Below are positions 18,021-27,485 of a stretch of DNA of 43,920 nt, piece by piece. A program made the position numbers and the translations under genes. The notes beneath the pieces are model-generated. The model did no database searches, had not been told where the DNA came from, and saw nothing but the letters and a program-made list of their open reading frames with translations. Source of the stretch: PVC group bacterium. GTDB lineage: Bacteria > Verrucomicrobiota > Kiritimatiellia > PWTM01. Positions within the stretch are counted from its first letter, which is position 1; each line of letters starts with the position of its first letter. The stretch covers positions 1-43,920 of the forward strand of contig PWTM01000131.1 of assembly GCA_003563855.1 (NCBI GenBank), given 5' to 3'.

Positions 18021-19325
18021 ATGCCGGACACAGAGCCCTCGGGCGCCTACTACGACTACACGAAGACGATGCAGCCGGAGCGGCCGTGGCTGCTGCCGTA
18101 TCATCAGAGCCTCGTTTACCTGATCATGCTCGCGACCCGGGACGGGACCGGGAAGCTGGACAAGCTCAACCTGACCTTTGAACAGGCCCTCGACGCCATC
18201 CGCAAGGTGCATGACCTGACCTGCGGGATTCCCCAGATCGTCTACCTGATCGGCTGGCACCACGAGGGGCACGACTCCAAGTACCCCGACTGGAGCGAGG
18301 TCAACCGCCACCTCAAACGCTCCGGCGATCCCACGGCGCTGGACAGCCTGCGCTGGCTGATCCGCGAGGCGCGCCGCTACCGCGCCACCGTCAGCCTTCA
18401 TCTCAACATGTTCGACGCCTACATGGACAGCCCGCTCTGGGATCTGTACGTGGAAAAGGACGTCATCGCCAAGGACCGGGACGGCCGGGTCATCCCGGGC
18501 AAGGCGTGGGGCGGCATGACCTCCTACCAGATCAGCTACACCCGGGAGTGGGAGTTGGGACTGGCCCGGAAGCGCATAGACGGCCTGATCGCGATGGTCC
18601 CGGAGCTGGTGGAGGGCAAGACCATCCATATCGATGCGTTCCTCGGCGCGCGCCCGCTGGACCGGCAGGGGTTGATCAGTCCGTACCTGGGCTACACGAA
18701 GGCGCAGGAGCTCGCAACCCAGCGCAGGATCTACCGCTACTGGCGCGACCGGGGCATCGACGTCACCTCCGAATGGGTGGACGGTCTCCGCGGCGACCGG
18801 TTCGTGGGGCTCCAACCATGGGCCTGGCACGGGGGGGACGCCATCCGGGATCTGCCCGATGCGATCTACTGCACGAACGTCATGGAGCAGGCCCGCGAAT
18901 TCCACGGCGACCCCGCAAGCCCCGAGTACGCGGCCTACCTTGGCGAGTTCTGCCTGAAGGTCCTGCCGTGGTACTATCGGAATCACCCGCGAGGCGGGGA
19001 CGATCCCGGCAAGATGATCGATGGCGGGGATATCTGCATGCCGGCGCTCTGGTGCGAGCAGCCCACGCTGATCGCCTACAGCCGGGACGGTTGCCGGGGC
19101 CGGACCTGGACGCTGCCGGCGGACTGGCGGAACGTCGATTCGTTATCGATCGCCCGCCTCACCTTCGAGGGCCCCGTACCGCTGGACGGAATCGAGGCGG
19201 TGCCGGTACGCGAGGGCCGGTTCGCCCTGGATATCGAACGCGATACAGCGCTGCGGCTGCAGCCGGAAGACGTGACCCGCGTGGGGCGGACCGCCGTACC
19301 GTCGGATTCGCGGACCAGGGATTGA
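18021..19325 (+). CDS. GH101-like (endo-alpha-N-acetylgalactosaminidase-type) glycoside hydrolase domain protein
   Basis: VYLIGWHHEGHDSKYPDWSEVN...LRWLIREARRYRATVSLHLNMFDAYMDSPLWD...TIHIDAF...TSEWVDGLRGD; TIM-barrel glycosidase-like, by motif recognition only. Confidence 0.5.
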   Translation: MPDTEPSGAYYDYTKTMQPERPWLLPYHQSLVYLIMLATRDGTGKLDKLNLTFEQALDAIRKVHDLTCGIPQIVYLIGWHHEGHDSKYPDWSEVNRHLKRSGDPTALDSLRWLIREARRYRATVSLHLNMFDAYMDSPLWDLYVEKDVIAKDRDGRVIPGKAWGGMTSYQISYTREWELGLARKRIDGLIAMVPELVEGKTIHIDAFLGARPLDRQGLISPYLGYTKAQELATQRRIYRYWRDRGIDVTSEWVDGLRGDRFVGLQPWAWHGGDAIRDLPDAIYCTNVMEQAREFHGDPASPEYAAYLGEFCLKVLPWYYRNHPRGGDDPGKMIDGGDICMPALWCEQPTLIAYSRDGCRGRTWTLPADWRNVDSLSIARLTFEGPVPLDGIEAVPVREGRFALDIERDTALRLQPEDVTRVGRTAVPSDSRTRD

Positions 19326-19360
19326 GGGTAGATGACGGTAACCATGCGGAGGACACAGCC

Positions 19361-20995
19361 ATGACCGAGACGGTCCGCGATCGCCCCAACGTGCTCCTGT
19401 TCTGCACCGACGAGCAGCGCGCCGACTACCTCGGCTGCATGGGGCATCCCTGGCTCCACACCCCTCACATCGACCGGATCGCCGCCGAAGGGACCTTGTT
19501 CCGGAACTGTTTCTGTTCCTCACCGGTCTGCATGGCGGCCCGGGCGACGATGTTCACGGGCCTGACGAACCGTGCCTCGGGGGTGTACTCGAACGGGGTC
19601 CCGCTGAACCCGCGTATCCCGACCCTTCCGGGCATCCTGGCCGAAGCGGGCTACCGCACCCACTCGGTGGGCAAGCTGCACCTGCAGCCCTGGGGCGGCC
19701 GCACCATCGCCGAGGGGGAGGACACCCGCATCAACCCCGAGCGCCGCATCTACTGGAAATGGCCCGGGCATTGGGAAGGGGGTATCTACACCAAGGCCCC
19801 CGACGACTATTACGGCTTCCAGACGCAAGACTCCGTGGGCGGCCACGTCAACTACGCCTACGGCGACTACGTCACCTGGCTCGAGGCGCACCACCCCGGG
19901 GCCTATGCCGGTTACCGGTGTTCCCTGGAGCATCCGGCCCCCCTGGCGATCGATCCGGAGCTGCACTACAACCACTGGATCGCCGACCGCGCCATCGCCT
20001 TCCTTCGTCGCCATGCGCAGGAATCCGCTCAGCCTTCGGCCGTTCGGAATGCTTCCGCCGTTCCGCATTCCGCACTTGTCCGGCGTAGCCTTGGCGAAGG
20101 CGGATTCCGCATGCCGCATTCGAAACCCTTCTTCCTCTGGTGCTCGTTTCCCGATCCGCACGCGCCGTTCGCGGCGGTGCGGAAGTGGAGCGATTTCTAC
20201 AAGGACGTCGATATCGAGCTCCCGCGGCATGCCCTGGAACTCAGCCCCCACAATCGCAGCGAGACCATGCAGCGGATGGGCAAAGGGGGGAAGGTCTTCG
20301 ATCCCGCCTGGCTTTGCGAATGCATCCGCCAGACCGCCGCCATGGTCTCGCACGTGGACGAGCAGGTCGGCCGCGTATGGAAGGCCCTGGAGGACACCGG
20401 GCTGGCGGACAACACCGTGGTCATGTTCATCTCCGATCACGGCGACCAACTCGGCGAGCACGGGCTGTGCTACAAAATCGATTATCCTTTCGATGGCCAC
20501 ATGCGCGTCCCGTTCGTCGCGAGGATACCGGGCGGACGTCGGGGGCAGGTCGTGGACGATATTGTCAGCCAGCTCGACCTCGTGCCCACCGTGCTGCACA
20601 TGGCCGGCGTGCCCCACCCCGACGACCTGCGGCGCGCGGAAACCTGCGGCGAGGAGGGAAAACCGCCGCCGGCCCTTCCGGGCGAGGCGCTGACCTCCGT
20701 GCTCCGGGACGGCGCGCAGCCCGGCCGGCGGAATGCGCTCGTGGAGCACGACACGATCCGCGGCGCATTCGAGACCGTGCACATGCGGACGCTCGTCACC
20801 AACAACTACAAGCTCGTTTTCTACGCGCCGCTGGGGGAAACGCTGCTCTTCGACCGCCGGAACGATCCTCATGAGCTGACGAACCTGGCCGGCCGGCCGG
20901 AGTGTCGGGACCTGCTCAACGACCTGCTCCGGCAACTGCTGGCCGAGCTGGCGCGCACCGAAATGCCCGCGCACGACCGGCGCACCGGCGCTTGA
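19361..20995 (+). CDS. Sulfatase (arylsulfatase A-like)
   Basis: RPNVLLFCTDEQRADYLGCMGHPWLHTPHIDRIAAEGTLFRNCFCSSPVCMAARATMFTG (C-M-A-A-R formylglycine-type motif); TVVMFISDHGDQLGEHGL. Confidence 0.93.
   Translation: MTETVRDRPNVLLFCTDEQRADYLGCMGHPWLHTPHIDRIAAEGTLFRNCFCSSPVCMAARATMFTGLTNRASGVYSNGVPLNPRIPTLPGILAEAGYRTHSVGKLHLQPWGGRTIAEGEDTRINPERRIYWKWPGHWEGGIYTKAPDDYYGFQTQDSVGGHVNYAYGDYVTWLEAHHPGAYAGYRCSLEHPAPLAIDPELHYNHWIADRAIAFLRRHAQESAQPSAVRNASAVPHSALVRRSLGEGGFRMPHSKPFFLWCSFPDPHAPFAAVRKWSDFYKDVDIELPRHALELSPHNRSETMQRMGKGGKVFDPAWLCECIRQTAAMVSHVDEQVGRVWKALEDTGLADNTVVMFISDHGDQLGEHGLCYKIDYPFDGHMRVPFVARIPGGRRGQVVDDIVSQLDLVPTVLHMAGVPHPDDLRRAETCGEEGKPPPALPGEALTSVLRDGAQPGRRNALVEHDTIRGAFETVHMRTLVTNNYKLVFYAPLGETLLFDRRNDPHELTNLAGRPECRDLLNDLLRQLLAELARTEMPAHDRRTGA
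20028..20130 (+). repeat. In-frame repeat-derived insertion in sulfatase
   Basis: Sequence gttcggaatgcttccgccgttccgcattccgcacttgtccggcgtagccttggcgaaggcggattccgcatgccgcattc encodes AVRNASAVPHSALVRRSLGEGGFRMPHS, between AIAFLRRHA and KPFFLWCSFPDPHAPF. Confidence 0.7.
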
Positions 20996-21029
20996 GGGGA
21001 AAGCGCGGAGCGCGCCGAATGCGGAACGG

Positions 21030-21043
21030 GAGCGAGGAGCGAG
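21030..21043 (+). repeat. Short heptamer array GAGCGAG (2 units) next to a degenerate GCGGAAT unit
   Basis: cgaatgcggaacggga gagcgag-type units: gagcgag gagcgag gaatgct. Confidence 0.5.
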
Positions 21044-21156
21044 GAATGCTCGTCAACCGTACCCGTCGCCGTTCGGCTATCGCCCGTTCATAGCGGAGAT
21101 GCTATACAGGGCCGGCCGGGAACCGGCCGGCGTGCATCCGGTAAAGGAGCCTTGGA

Positions 21157-22314
21157 ATGAAACGGATAGGCGTGTTGGGTTACGGCAGCAGGATCGCGCA
21201 CGTCCTGCACAACGCGGTCGCGCTGGCGCCGGACGAAATGCGGGTCGTGGCCTTCTATGACCCTTCGGAGAAGGCAGTCACCCGGGCAAGGAAGGCGCAC
21301 CCGGACCTGGAGGCCTGCGGGAGCGTGGAAGCCGTCGTGGGTCGCGACGATCTCGACTGGATCTTCATCGGGTCGTTCAACGCGATGCACCGGGATCACG
21401 TCATCGCGGCCCTCGATGCCGGCAAGCACATCTTCTGCGAGAAGCCGCTCGTCACGACGAAGGCGCAGGGCCTGGATGTCCTCGCCGCCCGGCGCCGGCA
21501 CCCCGACAGCGAATTCGCCGTGGGGTTCGTCCTTCGGTATTCGGCGTTCTACCGGACCATCAAGCAGTGGATCGATGAGGGCCGGCTGGGCGACGTGATC
21601 AGCCTGGAGTTCAACGAGACCCTGTCGCCGTTCCACGGGGCGGCCATGCACGGCAACTGGCGGCGTCGGACGGAGTGGAGCGGGCCGATGGTCGTCGAGA
21701 AATGCTGCCACGACATGGATATCCTGCACTGGCTGACCGGCAGCCGGCCGGCGCGCGTGGCCAGCTTCGGGAGCCTTCGCTTCTTCAGGGCCGAGAACGC
21801 GGGCTACAACGACCTGTACCCGGTCGGCGAGAAGGGCTACCGGTATTACGACCGGGGCCTGGCCACGGGGTACGCGGTGGGACAGGAGCACAACGTCCCG
21901 CCGTTCAGCGACGACAAGGACACCGTGGACAACCAGGTCGCCATCCTGGAGCTGGAGAACGGCGCGAACGCCTCGTTCCACTACTGCATGCACAGCGCGC
22001 AGCAGGAGCGGCGCTTCGTCCTGTGCGGCACCCGGGGCACGATCCGCGGCGACGTGCTGACCGGCACGCTGGAATACACGCCCGTGGGATGGACGCCGGA
22101 GACCGAGAAGGTCCGCCCCATCAAGGGCGACGATCATGGCGGGGGCGAGCAGCCGATGGCCCGGGATATCGTCGACTGCATCCTCGCCGGGAAGCCGATG
22201 CCGACCACACTGGAGGACGGCATCGCAGCCTCGTTCACGAGCCTGGGCATCGACGAGTCCCGCCTCACGGGAACGGTGGTGGACATGAGCTCCTACTGGA
22301 GGGCACTGGCATGA
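21157..22314 (+). CDS. Gfo/Idh/MocA family oxidoreductase
   Basis: [21 protein letters not shown]...[48 protein letters not shown]. Confidence 0.92.
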   Translation: MKRIGVLGYGSRIAHVLHNAVALAPDEMRVVAFYDPSEKAVTRARKAHPDLEACGSVEAVVGRDDLDWIFIGSFNAMHRDHVIAALDAGKHIFCEKPLVTTKAQGLDVLAARRRHPDSEFAVGFVLRYSAFYRTIKQWIDEGRLGDVISLEFNETLSPFHGAAMHGNWRRRTEWSGPMVVEKCCHDMDILHWLTGSRPARVASFGSLRFFRAENAGYNDLYPVGEKGYRYYDRGLATGYAVGQEHNVPPFSDDKDTVDNQVAILELENGANASFHYCMHSAQQERRFVLCGTRGTIRGDVLTGTLEYTPVGWTPETEKVRPIKGDDHGGGEQPMARDIVDCILAGKPMPTTLEDGIAASFTSLGIDESRLTGTVVDMSSYWRALA

Positions 22315-24815
22315 AACACGTGGACCTGAACGGACGTTGGACCCTTACGCAGGTGGGCGGCGAACCGCCGCTGCCGGCGCGCGTGCCGGGCGACGTCATG
22401 AACGACCTGCTGCGCGCGAAGCGGATCCCCGATCCGTTCATCCGTGAGAACGAGCGCCAGGTTCAGTGGATCGGCGAGGCCGACTGGGTGTACGAGCGCG
22501 CGTTCACGGCGCCGGCCGCCCTGCTGCGCGAGGAGCGGGTGTTGCTGCAATGCGACGGGCTGGACACCTTCGCCCACGTGCAGATCAACGGAAAGACCGT
22601 GGCCCGCACCGACAATATGCACCGCCGGTACGAGTGGGACGTCAAGCCCCTCCTGCGCGCGGGAAAGAACACGATCCGCGTGACGTTTCACTCGGTCAAC
22701 GAGTACACCCGGAAACGCCATCGGGAGTGGGCCATCCGTTCCCGGGTGGGCGAGGGTCACGGGGCCGCGTATCCCTCCTGGGTACGCAAGCAGGCCTGCA
22801 ACTTCGGCTGGGACTGGGGGCCCATCCTCGTCACCTGCGGCATCTGGCGCGCGATCCGGCTGATCGGGTACTCGACGGGGCGAATCGAGGACGTCGAGGT
22901 GCGCCAGGTTCACGCGGACGGCCGCGTCGAGGTCGGGATCGGGTGTCGTGTGTCGCGGGCCGGGCGGGAGACCGTCCGGGTCCGCGCGACGCTTCGCCAC
23001 GGGGACGAGGGCACGGTGGCCGAGCGCGTCGTCACGCTTCGGGGCGGACGCGCCAACCTGGCGCTCGACGTGGCCGAACCGCGGCTGTGGTGGCCGAACG
23101 GCATGGGGGAGCAGGCGCTCTACGACCTGGAGGTGACGCTGCTTGACAAAGAGGAGCGGGTCCTGGACACCTGGTCCCGTCGAATCGGACTGCGCACGCT
23201 CCGGCTCGACCGGCACGCGGATACGTGGGGCGAGTCGTTCCAGTTCGTCGTAAACGGGGTGCCCTTCTTCGCCAAGGGCGCCAACTGGATTCCCGTGGAC
23301 GCGGTGCTCGGGCGGCGCACGCCCGCCGACTATCGTCGGCTGATCGAGGACAGCGCGGCGGCGAACATGAACATGCTGCGGGTCTGGGGCGGCGGCATCT
23401 ACGAGGACGACGTCTTCTACGACCTGTGCGACGAGCTCGGCATCTGCGTCTGGCAGGACTTCATGTATGCCTGCATGGCCTACCCCACGTGGGAACGGGC
23501 GTTCATGCAGAACGTCGAGGCTGAAGCCCGCGACAACGTTCGTCGCCTGCGGCACCACCCCTGTCTCGCGCTCTGGTGCGGGAACAACGAGCTCGAACAG
23601 CAGGTGGTCCGGTTCAAGCCGCCGCCGAAGGGCGCCGCGAAGAGCGCGCGGATGCGCCTCCAGCCGAAGGACTACAGCCGGCTCTTCGACCAGCTGCTGG
23701 CGAAGGTCGTCGGCGAGCTGGCGCCGGAGTCCGACTACTGGCCGAGCAGCCCCCACTCGCCCCACGGCGACCGGTCGGACTTCAACAACCCGACCTGCGG
23801 CGACGCACATCTCTGGGACGTGTGGCACGGGCGAAAGCCGTTCGAGTGGTATCGCACCTGCAACCACCGGTTCAACAGCGAGTTCGGTTTCCAGTCCTTC
23901 CCCGAGCCGCGGACCGTCTACGGGTTCACCGCAAAGGAAGACCGCAACATCACGACGGCGGTCATGGAGCACCACCAGCGTTCCGGGATCGGCAACACGG
24001 TAATCCTGCAGTACCTGCTGGACTGGTTCCGCATGCCCGCGTCGTTCGACCTGACGCTCTGGCTCTCGCAGATCCTGCAGGGCATGGCCATCAAGTACGC
24101 GGTCGAGCACTGGCGGCGCAGCATGCCGCGCGGCATGGGCACGCTCTACTGGCAGCTCAACGACGTCTGGCCCGTGGCGAGCTGGAGTTCCATCGACTAT
24201 CCCGGCCGATGGAAGGCGCTGCACTACATGGCGCGGCACTTCTTCGCGCCCGTGCTCGTCAGCGGCCTCGAGGACCCGGCGAAAGGCCTCGTCGAGGCGC
24301 ATATCACCAGCGACCTGCGCAAGGCCGCGAGCGGGACGCTGAAGTGGGCGGTCACGGACGCGGCCGGCCGCCGGCTGCGCCAGGGATCGAAACGCGTGCG
24401 GACACCCGTGAACGGGAACCGCAAGGCGACGACCCTGCGCCTCGGGGACCTGCTGGCCAAGCACGGCAAGCGGGACCTGCTCGTCTGGCTGGAGCTGTCG
24501 GTGAAGGGGCAGCCTCTTTCGACCAACCTCGTTACCTTCGCGCGGCCCAAGCATCTGGAACTGGCGGACCGGCCCGGGATCACCGCACGGGTCGCCAGAA
24601 ACAAGGATGGTTCGTTCCAAGTGACGCTTACGACGAAGCAGCCGGCGCTCTGGACCTGGATGGAGCTGGACGGGTCCGACGCCCGCTTCTCCGACAACTT
24701 CGTCCACCTGCGCCCGGGTCGCGCGGTGGAGGTCACGGTCACGCCGACGCGCGACCTCACCGCCGCGCAGGTGCGCAAGCACCTGCGGATCCGGAGCCTG
24801 GTCGACACGTTCTGA
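22311..24815 (+). CDS. GH2 beta-mannosidase-like glycoside hydrolase
   Basis: [43 protein letters not shown]...[94 protein letters not shown]. Confidence 0.93.
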   Translation: MKHVDLNGRWTLTQVGGEPPLPARVPGDVMNDLLRAKRIPDPFIRENERQVQWIGEADWVYERAFTAPAALLREERVLLQCDGLDTFAHVQINGKTVARTDNMHRRYEWDVKPLLRAGKNTIRVTFHSVNEYTRKRHREWAIRSRVGEGHGAAYPSWVRKQACNFGWDWGPILVTCGIWRAIRLIGYSTGRIEDVEVRQVHADGRVEVGIGCRVSRAGRETVRVRATLRHGDEGTVAERVVTLRGGRANLALDVAEPRLWWPNGMGEQALYDLEVTLLDKEERVLDTWSRRIGLRTLRLDRHADTWGESFQFVVNGVPFFAKGANWIPVDAVLGRRTPADYRRLIEDSAAANMNMLRVWGGGIYEDDVFYDLCDELGICVWQDFMYACMAYPTWERAFMQNVEAEARDNVRRLRHHPCLALWCGNNELEQQVVRFKPPPKGAAKSARMRLQPKDYSRLFDQLLAKVVGELAPESDYWPSSPHSPHGDRSDFNNPTCGDAHLWDVWHGRKPFEWYRTCNHRFNSEFGFQSFPEPRTVYGFTAKEDRNITTAVMEHHQRSGIGNTVILQYLLDWFRMPASFDLTLWLSQILQGMAIKYAVEHWRRSMPRGMGTLYWQLNDVWPVASWSSIDYPGRWKALHYMARHFFAPVLVSGLEDPAKGLVEAHITSDLRKAASGTLKWAVTDAAGRRLRQGSKRVRTPVNGNRKATTLRLGDLLAKHGKRDLLVWLELSVKGQPLSTNLVTFARPKHLELADRPGITARVARNKDGSFQVTLTTKQPALWTWMELDGSDARFSDNFVHLRPGRAVEVTVTPTRDLTAAQVRKHLRIRSLVDTF

Positions 24816-24837
24816 GGGCGCAGAGGAGCGCGGGACG

Positions 24838-25785
24838 ATGAACCGCCCAGACGCGCCCGCGCTGCCGAAGAGCTTCTCGCAGAAGCTGCGCATGCCCGGC
24901 CGCGACTACTCGCGGCCGGGCTGGTATTTCGTAACGCTCGGCGCGGACTACCACCGGCACCTTTTCGGCGCGGTCGTGGACGCCGAGATGCGGCCCAACG
25001 CGCTGGGCCGGCTGGTGGCGCGGTGCTGGGCGGAGATCCCGCGGCACTACGGCCACATCGCGCTCGGCGCCTGGCAGGTCATGCCCAACCACTTCCACGG
25101 ACTGGTGCGCATCACGCGCGCCGGGGGCAAGGGCCTGGGCGAGGTCATGAACGTGTTCAAGGGCGCGGTGACCCGCGAGTGGCGGCGGAGCCTTCCCCCG
25201 GCAGGCTCTCGCTATAGCGAGAGCACACGGGGCGGCGGCTCCTCCCCGCCGCGAACCGTCTGGGCGCCCAACTACTACGACGTGATCTGCTTCAACGCGG
25301 AGGAGCTGGAGGTGCGCGAGCGGTACGTCCGCGCCAACCCCAGGCGCTGGGCGCTGCGGGAGGTTCCGCGGGGCGTCATCCGCCGGAGCCGCTACCGGGG
25401 CAACCTGGCGCTGCTGCGCGACCGCGGCCCGCGGCGGGCGCTGCGCGTTTCGCGCCACGCAACCGACGCGCAGATCGCCGCACTGCAGGCCGAGCTCGCC
25501 GACTTCGACGGCGTCGTGTGCAGCACTTTCTTCTCGCCCGGCGAGCGCGCCGCTCTCGAGGCGCTGCAAGCGGGCCCGGCGCGCATCGTCTGGGTGCTCC
25601 CGATGGCCATGCCCGAAGCCATCCCGACCGCCTGGACGGAAGCCTTCCTGCAGCAGCGCGCCCTCTGGCTGTCGGCCTTCCCCGACGATCAGCCGGAGGC
25701 CACGCGCGCGACCTGCGAGCAGGCCAACCGCTGGGTCCGGCAGTTTTGTGCCGGACCACCCACGGACGCGCCGCGAACGGGGCCG
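24838..25785 (+). mobile_element. REP-associated tyrosine transposase (RAYT)-like HUH protein with DprA/SLOG-like C-terminal extension; frame stays open to 27096
   Basis: GWYFVTLGADYHRHLFG; HUH motif QVMPNHFHGLVRI; VNVFKGAVTREWR; VWAPNYYDVICFNAEELEVRERYVRANPRRWAL; C-terminal FDGVVCSTFFSPGERAALEALQAGPARIVWVLPMAMPEAIP...TRATCEQANRWVRQFC. End set at the neighbouring convergent gene because no in-frame stop occurs there. Confidence 0.8.
25205..25224. repeat. Perfect 20-bp palindrome GCTCTCGCTATAGCGAGAGC inside the RAYT-like gene
   Basis: Direct reading: gctctcgcta|tagcgagagc, arms exactly reverse complementary. Confidence 0.95.
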
Positions 25786-27027
25786 TCAGCCCCAGTAGCG
25801 ATCGATGACGGCGCTGGCGGTCTCAGCCCAGCGGGTCAGGTTCTCGGGACGGTTGGCGATGGTGCTGATGTCCTTGAGCACGAACTCGCAGGGCGTGCCG
25901 TGCCGCCGGCAGGCCTCGAGGTAGCGCGTCATTTCCTCGCGGACCGGCGCGGGATCGAAACCGGCCGAGGCCACGAAGGCCGGGTTCGGCTTGGCCGCCA
26001 TCACCAGGTCCCGGCCGAGGGCCTCGGCGGCCCGCTCCGGATCGGCCCAGGGCGTGATCGAGACCTTCCGCAGGTTCGCGAAACGCTGACGCAGGAGGTC
26101 GATCTTGCGGTCCATCGGCTCGCAGCAGCCATAGTAGACGAGGCCGCACCCGCCGAAGAGATCGGCGTTGTAAGCCAGGTCGAAGGCATCGTGCATGGCC
26201 GGCGAAACCGAGCCGAAGATCTGTGCGGCGCAACGGCCCCACACGTCCTTCCGGCGCACCTTGCCGGCAAAGTCCGCCGCCGGCAGCTCGCGGGTGGATC
26301 CGGCGGTGCAATGAAGGTAGAGCGGGTCCGGGTCGAGCAGGTCCAGCGCCTCGAGTTGCCGGAACTGCGCCGCGGCGATGTCCGCGAATCGGCGCACCGT
26401 CCGGTGCATGAAGTCCGGACGCTCGACCAGGTCCGTCAACAGCGGTTCCACGCCGCGGTACCGCGCGATATCGTCCCAGAGGTTGTAGTAGAGCGCCGTG
26501 CCCCTGGGTTCCACCGGAAGGATACCGTCGAAGACCTCGGCCGCCAGGGCGAGGGGCCGCTCGGTGGCTTCCGGGTCGCAGGTGATTCGCGGCGTCTGCA
26601 GGCGGGCGAGATCCTCGTCGTTTTGGAGCTGGTCCCGGTACGCGTGGGATGCGATGGCCGCGCCCGTGTCGCCCCGGATCACCGTCTCCGTCACGCGAAG
26701 GCCGATCCCGGTCGAGTGCCAGCGCTTCGAAACGTCGAAGACCGGCGGCACAACCATGTCGCCCTGGAAGTGCTCCCACTGGTAGAGGGTCTGCCGCAGC
26801 CGGCGCTCGATCCCCGCGACCTCGGGACCGCAGGTCAGGACGAGGGCCTCGTCGCGGATCTCGCCCCAGGGCACCTCGGAGATCAGCAACACGGGCCGGA
26901 CCGGCTTGAGGGCGTTGATATCCCGAAAGCGTTCGAGACGCTTCCGCTGTACGTCGAGCCGCGCGATTTCGCCGTAGCGTTCCGCCAGCGCCCGCAGCGT
27001 CGTCCAATTCGCCGACCGTTCAGCCAT
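25786..27027 (-). CDS. Uroporphyrinogen decarboxylase (URO-D)-like protein
   Basis: ORF 25786..27036. LLISEVPWGEIRDEAL...YGCCEPMDRKIDLLRQRFANLRKVSITPWADPERAAEALGRDLVMAAKPNPAFVA; resembles UroD-like proteins of glycan loci. Confidence 0.7.
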   Translation of the reverse strand: MAERSANWTTLRALAERYGEIARLDVQRKRLERFRDINALKPVRPVLLISEVPWGEIRDEALVLTCGPEVAGIERRLRQTLYQWEHFQGDMVVPPVFDVSKRWHSTGIGLRVTETVIRGDTGAAIASHAYRDQLQNDEDLARLQTPRITCDPEATERPLALAAEVFDGILPVEPRGTALYYNLWDDIARYRGVEPLLTDLVERPDFMHRTVRRFADIAAAQFRQLEALDLLDPDPLYLHCTAGSTRELPAADFAGKVRRKDVWGRCAAQIFGSVSPAMHDAFDLAYNADLFGGCGLVYYGCCEPMDRKIDLLRQRFANLRKVSITPWADPERAAEALGRDLVMAAKPNPAFVASAGFDPAPVREEMTRYLEACRRHGTPCEFVLKDISTIANRPENLTRWAETASAVIDRYWG

Positions 27028-27092
27028 GCGCGCCACCCTTCCGAGAAGTCCGACGCCCGCATAGCATACCCCCCGACCCCGCGCAAGCGCGG

Positions 27093-27154
27093 GTGAGTGA
27101 GTGGGTGTGTGAGTGAGTGGGTGTGTGGGTTTGTGGGTTTGTGGGTGTGTGGGG
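27093..27154 (+). repeat. Octamer array GTG[A/G]GT[G/T][A/T] (about 8 units)
   Basis: gtgagtga gtgggtgt gtgagtga gtgggtgt gtgggttt gtgggttt gtgggtgt gtgggg. Confidence 0.85.
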
Positions 27155-27196
27155 AGGAGCTACCGCTCGCGCCATTCCCTTTTCCAGAGTCCTGTC

Positions 27197-27237
27197 GGTC
27201 GACGATGAGGTTCGACGATTACGGTCGACGAGACTCC
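27197..27237 (+). repeat. 13-bp array, copy 1 (GAtnaGGTtCGAC-like)
   Basis: GGTCGAC GATGAGGTTCGAC GATTACGGTCGAC GAGACTCC. Confidence 0.75.
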
Positions 27238-27240
27238 CCC

Positions 27241-27285
27241 ACACACCCACTCACCCACACACCCGACACCCGTCACCCGTCACCT
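27241..27285 (-). repeat. Mixed octamer-to-heptamer array (reverse orientation)
   Basis: acacaccc actcaccc acacaccc gacaccc gtcaccc gtcacct; unit length changes from 8 to 7 within one array. Confidence 0.8.
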
Positions 27286-27292
27286 GCCACGC

Positions 27293-27339
27293 GAGTACGG
27301 TCGACGAGTAGGTTCGACGAGTACGGTCGATGAGTCTCC
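27293..27339 (+). repeat. 13-bp array, copy 2 (GAGTACGGTCGAC)
   Basis: GAGTACGGTCGAC GAGTAGGTTCGAC GAGTACGGTCGAT GAGTCTCC; same orientation as copy 1. Confidence 0.8.
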
Positions 27340-27357
27340 TCCGCTGCCCCGCCCACC

Positions 27358-27378
27358 GCTCCTCGCTCCTCGCTCCCC
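27358..27378 (-). repeat. Heptamer array GCTCCTC (3 units; reverse complement of the GAGCGAG family)
   Basis: gctcctc gctcctc gctcccc. Confidence 0.7.
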
Positions 27379-27485
27379 GGCAAGGTCGAACCGAAAATTC
27401 CCTGAAGACACAGCACGCCACGGACGTCCCAGAGCCAGGGAAGACTAAGGCCCCTCCTCATGTCCCCATCGAAAGGATACATCGG

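Noticed and set aside
22929-22962. GTGTCGTGTGTCGC inside the GH2 gene ([11 protein letters not shown]), resembling the GTGTCGG heptamers
   Set aside because: Only about two units, and it encodes a plausible linker of the protein; not distinguishable from chance.
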